This document shows positions 25,243 through 32,653 of a DNA stretch of 47,314 nucleotides, piece by piece. The position numbers and the translations under genes are program-made. Position 1 is the stretch's first letter. The number at the start of each line of letters is the position of its first letter. The DNA comes from Deltaproteobacteria bacterium. GTDB lineage: Bacteria > Desulfobacterota > DSM-4660 > Desulfatiglandales > Desulfatiglandaceae. The DNA lies in NCBI GenBank assembly GCA_018644785.1, contig JABGPV010000007.1:1-47314 (forward strand), read 5' to 3'. A model generated the notes under the pieces. That model was not told the origin of the DNA. It worked only from the letters and a program-made list of their open reading frames with translations, and did no database searches.

Positions 25243-27534
25243 TCATGTTACCCGCCTGCTCATGGGAAAAAAGACGGCAAAAGATGTACCCCCGGAATTG
25301 ATACAGTCGTTCCTGCTTCCACAAAATTCGCATTCACTGATATTGCCCGGACACCGGGCACCCGGCTGCGCCAGAAAGCGGCATCTATTGCTCGTCATAT
25401 TCAACTGAAAACCGTAGCGTTCCCCAAACACCTTCATGCGGAGAAGATCCGCCCCCTTGCCGCCGGCGTTGAAATCAAACGGGTGCTTTGAAGAATAATC
25501 CATGGTCTCCTGGGTGGAAAAAAACCCCTCAAATATGCGTTTGCGATCCTCCGGCACAATGCCCACACCGAAATCTCGTATTACCAGCAACGCACCATCT
25601 TCTCTGTTTTCCAGAAGAATATCCACCCGGCCTTCATCGGGGGTATTTTCAACGGCATTTTTGATTAAGCCGTCGACCACCTTCCGCATGACATCGGGCG
25701 GCATGAAAATACGTACATTTTTTTGAAGTTGACTGATGATTTCAACATTGCGATGGTCAAAATCCTTTTCAATGGCCGCCAATCGTTCCGCCACAAAATG
25801 GTCCAGGTAAATTTCTTCAATTTTGCTTTCCCTGGGACCGAACTCCGATTCAAGTCTGTTGCGCAACCATGTTACAATCTCGCCTTCTCCCACCTTCTCA
25901 GCCAGAAGAGATTCCAGTTCATCCATACATTGATCCACCATAATGCTGAGTACGGTGTAAGATCTGTATTCCCGATCTCTCATAATATCTTCCACCTGGT
26001 ACTGGATTTCCAGGATACGATCCAGGCTCCTTTTGGCCCTTTGGAACGTAGCAGCCCACTCTTTCTCAGGAAGTGTCTTTAATTTTTTACTCAGAATCAC
26101 CAGGGATCCCAGCAGGATGGAAGCAGGTGTTTTTAATTCATGGGACAGGTGATTAATGATCCTGTCCTTGGCACGGTTGAGACTTGCCAGTTCCTCATAT
26201 GCCTCGGTCAGTTCCTTTGAAAATCGTGCGTTTTCAATGGACAGGGCAACCGTACCGGCAATCATGGTCAAGAGCTTCCGATCCTTTTCGTCAAAGGCCC
26301 CGGCTTTTTTGTTGACGGCCGTAAGAATGCCGATAATCTTTTCGCCCCCCTCCAGAGGAACAATCAGGAGGTTGTCGGTGCGAAAACCGATGGCATCATC
26401 CAATCCGCTGCAAAAATCGGGGTCTTTGGCGGTATCCGTCACGACGGCCGGTTCACCGGTCCGCAATACCCGGCCCATAACGCCTGTTCCTGCCGGCTGA
26501 CGCACTCTCTTGATCCGGCGCTGGGCCGACGGTTCGTCATAAGCAGCCCCCAGAAAAGAAATGTATTGGTTATCTTCATCAAACAGGCCTACGAGAGCCC
26601 CTTCCGTATTGAGAAGTCGTTTCGCCTCACCGGTGATATAATCCAGCAGTTCCTGCAGTACGGGATATCCTGGCAGGGCGCGGCTGATTTGAAACAGGGT
26701 TTCATTGATGCGCTCCATTCGTCGTTCTTGGGTTACATCCCGAAGGATAAACAATTCTCCAGGGTTATCATGGGTATTTTCAGAAGATAACTGTCCTCGA
26801 ATGATCACATCCAGGATACGACCATCCTGGGTCATCCGTTTGGTTTCTATGGTTGCATCCGCATCTTCCTTAAAGCGTTTGACGTTTTCCCTCGCTTCCC
26901 TCTCATATCCAGGGGGAAAATAGGGGATTTTCCGGCCAATCAACTCCTCCAGAGGCCAGCCGAAGACGTGGGTGAAAGCGGGATTCACATAGGTGACATT
27001 TCCAGAGGATGAAAAAACCACCATGGGGTATGGGACAAAATCAAAGAGATTCCGGGTTCTTCGCCTGGCTTTTCTTTTGGCTTCGAATTCGCGTTCGTAT
27101 CGGCGCTGCGCTTCCTTGAGGTCATGAAGGGTCTTGAATCTTTCGGTGACATCCCTGGCAATGCCACGAAAGCCCAGTTTTTTTCCTTCATGATTCTTAA
27201 CCAGGTACGCAGAAAGCTCAATAGCCTTTCGGTTTCCCGCTTTGTCCCGGGTTTCCCATATGAGATTGGAAAACCCCCTGTGCGTGATCCAGACCTTGTT
27301 GAAAGCCGCATGGAATTTCCTGGATTGCCGGGTATTCATGAGATCCCCTAGATTTTTATGGAGGATCTCTTCCTCTCGATAGCCCAGCACCTTGGGCAGG
27401 GAAGTGCTGAAATCGGTTAAATTCCCATGGTTGTCCATTTCATAGAGACAATCCCCCGACCCATCGATCAAATCTCTCAATTCGCCGTCAGATGTGCTTT
27501 CCAGAGCCTCTGCCTGTTTATCGTCCCTTATCAT
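25243..27534 (-). CDS. PAS-PAS-GAF sensor histidine kinase with cysteine-rich C-terminus
   Basis: 763 residues, no membrane segment, so a soluble cytoplasmic sensor. PAS 1 about 17-135 (GFRGIARDVTERF ends its PAC part), PAS 2 about 155-275, and GAF about 285-435 (TGVMGRVLRTGEPAVV). The phospho-acceptor is His465 in HLSHELKTP. The ATPase part has NAVENTPDEG, DFGVGI, IFEGFF and GGKGADLL. After the last ATPase motif, five cysteines (718, 728, 735, 738 and 744) sit in a compact insertion before the final strand TSFAVFFP. Such a cluster could bind zinc or an iron-sulfur centre and might make the kinase redox- or metal-responsive; that is inference. No response regulator gene is adjacent, so it is an orphan. 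It is divergent from kdsD. Confidence 0.92.
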   Translation of the reverse strand: MIRDDKQAEALESTSDGELRDLIDGSGDCLYEMDNHGNLTDFSTSLPKVLGYREEEILHKNLGDLMNTRQSRKFHAAFNKVWITHRGFSNLIWETRDKAGNRKAIELSAYLVKNHEGKKLGFRGIARDVTERFKTLHDLKEAQRRYEREFEAKRKARRRTRNLFDFVPYPMVVFSSSGNVTYVNPAFTHVFGWPLEELIGRKIPYFPPGYEREARENVKRFKEDADATIETKRMTQDGRILDVIIRGQLSSENTHDNPGELFILRDVTQERRMERINETLFQISRALPGYPVLQELLDYITGEAKRLLNTEGALVGLFDEDNQYISFLGAAYDEPSAQRRIKRVRQPAGTGVMGRVLRTGEPAVVTDTAKDPDFCSGLDDAIGFRTDNLLIVPLEGGEKIIGILTAVNKKAGAFDEKDRKLLTMIAGTVALSIENARFSKELTEAYEELASLNRAKDRIINHLSHELKTPASILLGSLVILSKKLKTLPEKEWAATFQRAKRSLDRILEIQYQVEDIMRDREYRSYTVLSIMVDQCMDELESLLAEKVGEGEIVTWLRNRLESEFGPRESKIEEIYLDHFVAERLAAIEKDFDHRNVEIISQLQKNVRIFMPPDVMRKVVDGLIKNAVENTPDEGRVDILLENREDGALLVIRDFGVGIVPEDRKRIFEGFFSTQETMDYSSKHPFDFNAGGKGADLLRMKVFGERYGFQLNMTSNRCRFLAQPGARCPGNISECEFCGSRNDCINSGGTSFAVFFPMSRRVT

Positions 27535-27559
27535 TCCAGTCCCCTGAATTTTACTTTTT

Positions 27560-27649
27560 CGTGAAAATTATCACGGTTAAACCCATATCATATTAGCACA
27601 GAAAATTTGAGATTTTTCTTTACACCTTGAGATGCCATTTGCAAAATGG
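27560..27649. promoter_or_regulatory. Two short inverted repeats between sensor kinase and kdsD
   Basis: CGTGA-AAATTA-TCACG at 27560-27575 lies next to the kinase start, and CCATTT-GCA-AAATGG at 27635-27649 lies 65 bases before the kdsD ATG. Both could be operators or leader hairpins for the divergent genes. No convincing -35/-10 pair was identified. Confidence 0.3.
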
Positions 27650-27713
27650 TAAAAGAAGGGCCTAAAATACCCATTGCGCATCATTGTCATCGATATCCTA
27701 CAGGAATTTTCCG

Positions 27714-28688
27714 ATGTTGATAGAACAAGCCAAAGAAGTGCTTCAGATTGAAGCTCAGAGCATATTGGGACTCACGGAACAGATCGGGCCCACTTTTGCA
27801 GAAGCGGTCTCCGTCATTCTGAGGGCCAGGGGGAGGGTCATTTTAACAGGCATGGGCAAGTCGGGCCTGGTGGCCAGAAAAATTTCAGCGACCCTCAACA
27901 GTACGGGTACAAAATCATTTTTTCTTCACCCGGCTGAAGCCATTCATGGGGATCTTGGCATGGCCACACCGGACGATGTGGTTCTTGCCATCAGCAACAG
28001 CGGTCATACCGTTGAAATCAACAAAATCCTCCCCATACTGAAACAAATGAAAGTGAAAATAATCTCTTTCACAGGGGGGCTGGACTCACCCATGGCCCAT
28101 CACAGTGACCTGGTCATCGATGTGAGCGTGGAAAGGGAAGCCTGCCCTCTGGGACTGGCCCCTACCGCGAGCACCACCGCAGCCCTTGCCATGGGCGATG
28201 CTCTTGCAGTGGTGCTGCTCAAAAGCCGTCATTTCAGCAAAAAGGATTTCAGACGTTTCCATCCGGGGGGCAGTCTGGGAGAGAGACTTTCATTCAAAGT
28301 CCGTGATATCATGGTCACCGATGACCATGTGCCAAAGGTATATCCGGATACAGGGATTCGGCCGGCACTTATTGAAATCAATGGTAAAAAAATGGGCGCC
28401 ACGCTGGTTGTGGACCGGGATCAAAAACTTGTGGGCATTATCAGCGACGGTGATCTACGCAGAGCGCTCACCCGAGGAGATGATATTTACCGGAAAAACG
28501 TTGAGGACATCATGAGTTCCACCCCCAAGACAATCGATGAAGAGACAACATCAGCTGAGGCGATCGCCTTAATGGAACTGAATGCCATCACCCACCTCAT
28601 CATTGTAGATGCACATCAAAAAGTTAAGGGGATGGTTCATCTTCATGACCTGTTGGGCAGGGAGGGATTCAAAATCAATGGAGAATAA
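27714..28688 (+). CDS. kdsD: Arabinose-5-phosphate isomerase (KdsD/KpsF)
   Basis: 324 residues from the ATG at 27714 (AGGAA seven bases upstream). The SIS domain (about 30-180) shows LTGMGKSGLVARKISATLNS, the HPAEAIHGDLG segment, AISNSGHTVE and LGLAPTASTTAALAMGDALA. Two CBS domains follow (about 205-320: VRDIMVTDDHVP and VEDIMSSTPKTI). The enzyme converts ribulose-5-phosphate to arabinose-5-phosphate, the first step to Kdo of lipopolysaccharide, so the cell is Gram-negative. Its last 11 bases overlap the start of the DapA-like gene, indicating translational coupling. Confidence 0.95.
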   Translation: MLIEQAKEVLQIEAQSILGLTEQIGPTFAEAVSVILRARGRVILTGMGKSGLVARKISATLNSTGTKSFFLHPAEAIHGDLGMATPDDVVLAISNSGHTVEINKILPILKQMKVKIISFTGGLDSPMAHHSDLVIDVSVEREACPLGLAPTASTTAALAMGDALAVVLLKSRHFSKKDFRRFHPGGSLGERLSFKVRDIMVTDDHVPKVYPDTGIRPALIEINGKKMGATLVVDRDQKLVGIISDGDLRRALTRGDDIYRKNVEDIMSSTPKTIDEETTSAEAIALMELNAITHLIIVDAHQKVKGMVHLHDLLGREGFKINGE

Positions 28689-29628
28689 CAGTGCACCCAG
28701 GGGGCTCATTGTTGATCTTATTACCCCCCTTAAAAACGGGGCCATTGATGGAACCGGACTGGAAAGGCTTCTGGCGCGGGTGTTACCCCATGCACAGGCT
28801 TTATTGCTTGCCGGTCCCCGGCATGGGGAAGGTGAGCGCATGGAAATGGCGATGCGGAATGAATTCCTGAAAAAGGCCATTGATGCCGCCGCAGGACGTC
28901 CCGTCCCCCTTTTCGTGTGGATCAGCGGAAATACGGAAGCCCAGACCCGACAGAACATCCTGGCGCTGCAGGAAGGTTTGGGGGGAAATCGCCCGGCGGG
29001 TGGCCTCTTCTGTGTGGACACACCCCTTGTCTACCACAGTAACCGTGGGCTCCCCGATTATTATCGGGAGTTGCAAACAATTCTAACGGTTCCCCTTGTG
29101 CTCCACAACGAGCCGGACTGTGTGCATACCCCCCGGACCTTTAAGCGGCGCAATATCAGGACAGCGGTTCTCAAGGAACTGGTCCGGATTGAAAGAATTG
29201 CGGGACTCATCTTTTCAGGATCACTGGAAAGGGCCCACCATTATCAAAGAGCCTGTCGCGGGAGGAAGGATTTCAGAATATACGATGGTGATGAAAAACG
29301 TTTTCTGGAACATCCCAGCATGGGCGGTGTGGTCTCGGTTGGGGCAAATCTGGCGCCTGGGGCCTGGGAAAGGATTACGCAATCCTCAATTCAGTTGCAT
29401 GCACACCGGGAGAATTATCCCGATCGCCTGCAGCAGATATGGGAATCGGGAGATTATCTGAAAAACATGGTCACACTTTATGGTCAATCGCCTGCGGCAA
29501 TGATCAAAATAATCCTTTCAGATATGGGCGCCATCGGAACCCCGGAGATGCTGAAGCCTGTTGAAATCGAACACGATGACATCAACGCCCTGAAGACGCT
29601 CATGCATGATTTCGGGGACCACTTTTAG
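28678..29628 (+). CDS. Dihydrodipicolinate synthase-fold (DapA family) protein lacking the catalytic lysine
   Basis: 316 residues. The DapA/NAL fold is recognisable throughout: VDLITPLKNGAIDGTGL at the start, a DTPLVYHSNRGLPDYYRELQ segment, then VPLVLHNEP, DGDEKRF, and GGVVSVGANLAP. Compared with E. coli DapA, the Schiff-base Lys161 is Ile178 (AGLIFSGS instead of IGIKEATG), Tyr133 is His143 (LHNEP instead of YNVP), and the TTGE loop reads RHGEGE. It therefore cannot work as a lysine-type aldolase and may be a binding protein, regulator, or enzyme of changed chemistry. The ATG overlaps the end of kdsD, suggesting a link to Kdo or envelope sugar metabolism, where the related neuraminate lyase fold also handles sugar acids. 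No frameshift is seen. Confidence 0.82.
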   Translation: MENNSAPRGLIVDLITPLKNGAIDGTGLERLLARVLPHAQALLLAGPRHGEGERMEMAMRNEFLKKAIDAAAGRPVPLFVWISGNTEAQTRQNILALQEGLGGNRPAGGLFCVDTPLVYHSNRGLPDYYRELQTILTVPLVLHNEPDCVHTPRTFKRRNIRTAVLKELVRIERIAGLIFSGSLERAHHYQRACRGRKDFRIYDGDEKRFLEHPSMGGVVSVGANLAPGAWERITQSSIQLHAHRENYPDRLQQIWESGDYLKNMVTLYGQSPAAMIKIILSDMGAIGTPEMLKPVEIEHDDINALKTLMHDFGDHF

Positions 29629-29817
29629 GGCGGGCTATTATTGGGCATTTCGCAAGCGCCCCGATGCTCAGATCCGGAATCAAAGACCCCCGATACCTTT
29701 ACAGGCGATAAGGCCATGCTGCAATTTTCCGGAAAACGGTCCCCGGAATTCGACGGCATGATGAAGAAAAGAGGTTTTCCGACAGGCACCTGGGGCCGCG
29801 TGTGCGGACTGCCGGCC

Positions 29818-30069
29818 CTAGGGCACCGACGGCAGCCAGAGGCTCACTGAGGGTTCCGTCACACCGGGCAGGGTGTCGTCCGGTTCCTTGAGCACCTCGT
29901 AATTGAGGGTGTACACGGTTCGCCAGAAGTCCACGGCCAACGCACCGGCGTTCACCCCGGTCGTACGCGTCAGGAAATCTCCGTCGGGCGTGTAGATGTC
30001 CAGGCGGTACGTGTAGGACGTGTTGTCGTAGGAGAGTACGTACACGTACAAAGAAGAGTTGCTGGCCAT
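29818..30069 (-). pseudogene. C-terminal fragment of a beta-rich (propeller/surface-type) protein
   Basis: On the minus strand, an open segment ending in TAG encodes SLYVYVLSYDNTSYTYRLDI, then YTPDGDFLTRTTGVNAGALA and VYTLNYEVL, closing with SVSLWLPSVP. This looks like the last blade or strands of a large secreted beta-propeller-type protein. No upstream part is present: the frame runs straight into the oppositely oriented TetR-like fragment. The family is a guess; the truncated nature is clear. Confidence 0.5.
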
Positions 30070-30237
30070 GATGCAGCGACACCGTCGCAACATTGCCTCG
30101 CGGGTGCTCAAGAGCAACATCGCCATCGAAAAGGAACCCCTTAAAAAACTGCGCATAGCCATACGGACCCATTTGTACCTCAGTGAAGCCATGCAGCCCT
30201 GGTTTTTCTTTTCCTATATGGAAGCCAAGAACATCGG
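30047..30237 (+). pseudogene. Fragment of a TetR-family regulator (ligand-binding domain)
   Basis: The plus-strand frame reads YKEELLAMMQRHRRNIASRV, then KEPLKKLRIAIRTHLYLSE and MQPWFFFSYMEAKNI, which resembles helices of the TetR C-terminal domain. The N-terminal DNA-binding helix-turn-helix is absent, and an in-frame stop lies just upstream at 30029. After about 30232 the reading passes into an unrelated short-chain dehydrogenase end in another frame. The family call is moderate. Confidence 0.5.
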
Positions 30238-30342
30238 ACCGAAAAGGATGTCGCTTATACCATCATGTTTTTGTGTTCCGAAGCCGTAAGGAATATCACA
30301 GCCCAGAACATCAATGTTGACGGCGGGACAGTATTGTATTGA
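30238..30342 (+). pseudogene. C-terminal fragment of a short-chain dehydrogenase (SDR)
   Basis: Reads TEKDVAYTIMFLCSEAVRNI, then TAQNINVDGGTVLY and a TGA stop. This is the canonical last 35 residues of a classical SDR (compare the usual ASE-x4-TGQxxxVDGG ending). No catalytic YxxxK or Rossmann part precedes it; it joins directly to the TetR-like fragment. Confidence 0.75.
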
Positions 30343-30440
30343 GCTGTAAAAGCTATCTTTCCATGCTATGGTTCCGTAATTTTACTGGGTAGGTCGACAA
30401 CCGGGAGCTCACAGACCCAGATGGCACTGCCTAGCGGCAT

Positions 30441-31574
30441 CTATTTCCCATAAAGCGGCGAACTCAAGGCCTGTTCTATCTCCACTTTAACAATCCCGTT
30501 TTCCTTATTTTTTTGGGCTTTCAAAGCCGTTTTGGCGCGACTGCCGCCCAGACGTCCCAAGGCCCAAGCGGACATACCACGCACAATATCGTGGGGACTG
30601 CCGGTCATGGCGTTAATCAAGGCAGGCACGTTATCCCGGGCGCCCAGATTGCCTAGAGCCCTGGCGGCGTTCATCTTCCACTTGGAAACCTTCTTCCGGG
30701 AGATGTAAAAGGTCAAGGGCCAAACCTTGTTCACATAATGGTCCTCGCTCATCGACAAAAGCGTGGTGAGTTCAAAATCAGAAGCCCGGGCCTCAAGTTG
30801 CGGGTTTCCCGGAAGGGCCTGGTTCATCCATGGTTGGTTTCGGGGGCAAACCGCTTGGCAGCGATCGCAGCCGTAGACCCAGGTGCCCATGGGTTCCCTT
30901 AGTTCCATTGGTGTGAGGCCTTCACCATAATAAGAGTTGAAGGCGATGCAGAGCAGGGGGTTCATTTTTTTGGGCGCATATAGGGCGCCTGTAGGGCATG
31001 CCGCTATACAGGCATTCTTACACCATTCGGGGCAACCAACTTCAATGGTCGGTTCATCCGGTTCGATTCTAGCATCAATAATCAAAGGAATGCTCTCCAG
31101 CCAGGAGGCGCCCATCATGCTTTTTCCCGCATAAACAAAACAGTTTTTGCCATAAGTGACGATACCGGCACGGGCCGCTGACATGCGGGCGGGGAGTTCT
31201 CCATCGAACCAAAGACGAATCCTTTCGCCCTTTATGAATTTAAAGTACTCCATAAGGCGTTGGTGTTCCGACCCCTTTTCTTTTCTCTCATCAACCTGAT
31301 AACATCTTCCGATTTTGCCAATCAGTTGGGGAGGAAAGGCTCGTCGGTGGTAATTTCGGATTAGCACAACCAGGGATTTTGCCCAAGGATGCTTCTCAGC
31401 GATAGCGGCAGCGCGCACAGTGTTGAATCGATTGGTTTGAACCCAACCGTACATCTTCTTAGGTCGGGATTCTATCTCTTTGATATAAAGATCCAGCGGT
31501 TCGACGTTTGTAAAGCCCACGTCTTCAAAACCCAATTCCAGGGCCTTTTCTCTCAACCTTTCCTTTAAAAGCAT
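30441..31574 (-). CDS. QueG-like iron-sulfur protein with HEAT-repeat C-terminus
   Basis: 377 residues, the size of epoxyqueuosine reductase (QueG). Two ferredoxin-like cysteine groups are visible: CPEWCKNACIAACPTGAL and YGCDRCQAVCPRN. The second is canonical; in the first the spacing is C-x3-C-x3-C-x3-CP instead of QueG's C-x2-C-x2-C-x3-CP. The C-terminal AARALGNLGARDNVPALINA and AWALGRLGG are HEAT-like repeats, also seen in QueG. QueG uses cobalamin and two [4Fe-4S] clusters for the last step of queuosine synthesis. The altered spacing and its place behind a catabolic operon suggest a paralogue with another reductive role. It could still belong to its own unit; 42 bases separate it from the zinc-ADH gene. 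Confidence 0.75.
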   Translation of the reverse strand: MLLKERLREKALELGFEDVGFTNVEPLDLYIKEIESRPKKMYGWVQTNRFNTVRAAAIAEKHPWAKSLVVLIRNYHRRAFPPQLIGKIGRCYQVDERKEKGSEHQRLMEYFKFIKGERIRLWFDGELPARMSAARAGIVTYGKNCFVYAGKSMMGASWLESIPLIIDARIEPDEPTIEVGCPEWCKNACIAACPTGALYAPKKMNPLLCIAFNSYYGEGLTPMELREPMGTWVYGCDRCQAVCPRNQPWMNQALPGNPQLEARASDFELTTLLSMSEDHYVNKVWPLTFYISRKKVSKWKMNAARALGNLGARDNVPALINAMTGSPHDIVRGMSAWALGRLGGSRAKTALKAQKNKENGIVKVEIEQALSSPLYGK

Positions 31575-31616
31575 CTTAGCCCACCTTTTTAGAATTTTTT
31601 AAAAGCTTCAATTCTC

Positions 31617-32645
31617 TTAAGGTTCAATCAGGATTTTTACTTCAGGGGAATTGCCGGAACTCAGCCGCTCAAACGCTCCCTGTACCTCATCAAGACCTAT
31701 CTTATTATCAACAAAACGTTTCGGATCAATCATCCCGCGCGACATCATCTCCATGGTATGCTCAAATTCCGGGATGGAATAGCCCATGTCGCCGATTATG
31801 TGCAGCTCCTTAAGGCAGACAGGTAGCGTCATGATCGGGAGAGGGGCGTAGTTTATACCCACAAGCAACAGTGTGCCCTGATGATTAAGGACATCTATGG
31901 CAGCGTTGATACCCGCCGCGCTCGCAGAACAGTCAATCGCCTTATCAAATAGACCTTTCGCCGTCTTCTTCATTGTGGATGTCAATTCGGGGTCCTTTGC
32001 GTCGAACATTGCGTGAATATCACCCAACTCGAGCGCTTTGGCCCCTCGTGATTCATTTGCTTCGCTCATTCCCACAAAAGAGGCGCCGTATATCCTGGCC
32101 CATACGGCGCATGCCAGGCCAATAACCCCGCCGCCTACAATCAATACCTTATCTCCAGCTTTAATATTTGCGAGATTAACCGCGTGGCGTGCTACTGCCG
32201 CCGGTTCAATCATAGCGGCCTCAACATCGCTGACGGTATCCGGCAGCTTGCGGACCATATCCGGCCGGGCTTTGAAGTATTCGGCATAAGAACCAGGGGC
32301 GGTTACGCCGGGGATCCCCCTCTTAAAACCGTATTTGCAGGTGTGGTATCCCGAATTTCGGCAACATGAACAATCTCCGCATGGGTTGAGTGGAATGACG
32401 GTTACGCGATCTCCGGGATTGAGATCATCGCGCGGTCCGGCATCCTCAACCGTTCCGCTGAATTCATGCCCTGGAATTAATCCTTTCGGTTTACCCTTTT
32501 CCCACATATGAATATCGGAACCGCAGATACCTGAGGTCTTAACCCTGATGATGACCTTTTCTCCATCCGATTCGGGCATAGGCACTTCAACGACGGACAG
32601 TCTCTTCTTTCCTCCTATTTCCAGCGCTTTCATGGTTGTTCGCAT
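31617..32645 (-). CDS. Zinc-dependent medium-chain alcohol dehydrogenase
   Basis: 342 residues of the MDR family, sorbitol/threonine dehydrogenase type. SGICGSDIH and PGHEFSG give the catalytic zinc ligands, PCGDCSCCRNSGYHTC the structural zinc site with four cysteines, and VGGGVIGLACAVWA the Rossmann glycine motif for NAD(P). It should oxidise a secondary alcohol or hydroxy acid derivative. The start at 32645 is chosen for AGGA six bases upstream; a second ATG lies at 32633. It begins eight bases after the thiamine-diphosphate gene, so the two are almost certainly co-translated and may act in sequence. Confidence 0.9.
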   Translation of the reverse strand: MRTTMKALEIGGKKRLSVVEVPMPESDGEKVIIRVKTSGICGSDIHMWEKGKPKGLIPGHEFSGTVEDAGPRDDLNPGDRVTVIPLNPCGDCSCCRNSGYHTCKYGFKRGIPGVTAPGSYAEYFKARPDMVRKLPDTVSDVEAAMIEPAAVARHAVNLANIKAGDKVLIVGGGVIGLACAVWARIYGASFVGMSEANESRGAKALELGDIHAMFDAKDPELTSTMKKTAKGLFDKAIDCSASAAGINAAIDVLNHQGTLLLVGINYAPLPIMTLPVCLKELHIIGDMGYSIPEFEHTMEMMSRGMIDPKRFVDNKIGLDEVQGAFERLSSGNSPEVKILIEP

Positions 32646-32653
32646 CTTTGATC

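Larger units (their letters stand above)
29629..30440. other. 812-bp gene-free stretch of gene remnants
   Basis: No intact gene fits here. Three fragments are recognisable and are listed separately: a beta-rich C-terminus on the minus strand, a TetR-like piece and an SDR C-terminus on the plus strand. The parts at 29629-29817 and 30343-30440 hold nothing I recognise. The mixture of unrelated ends suggests a deletion or insertion scar. Confidence 0.7.

Noticed and set aside
29641..29850. A small plus-strand open frame in the remnant region
   Set aside because: No ribosome site, no recognisable family, and unusual proline/arginine-rich translation; treated as non-coding debris.
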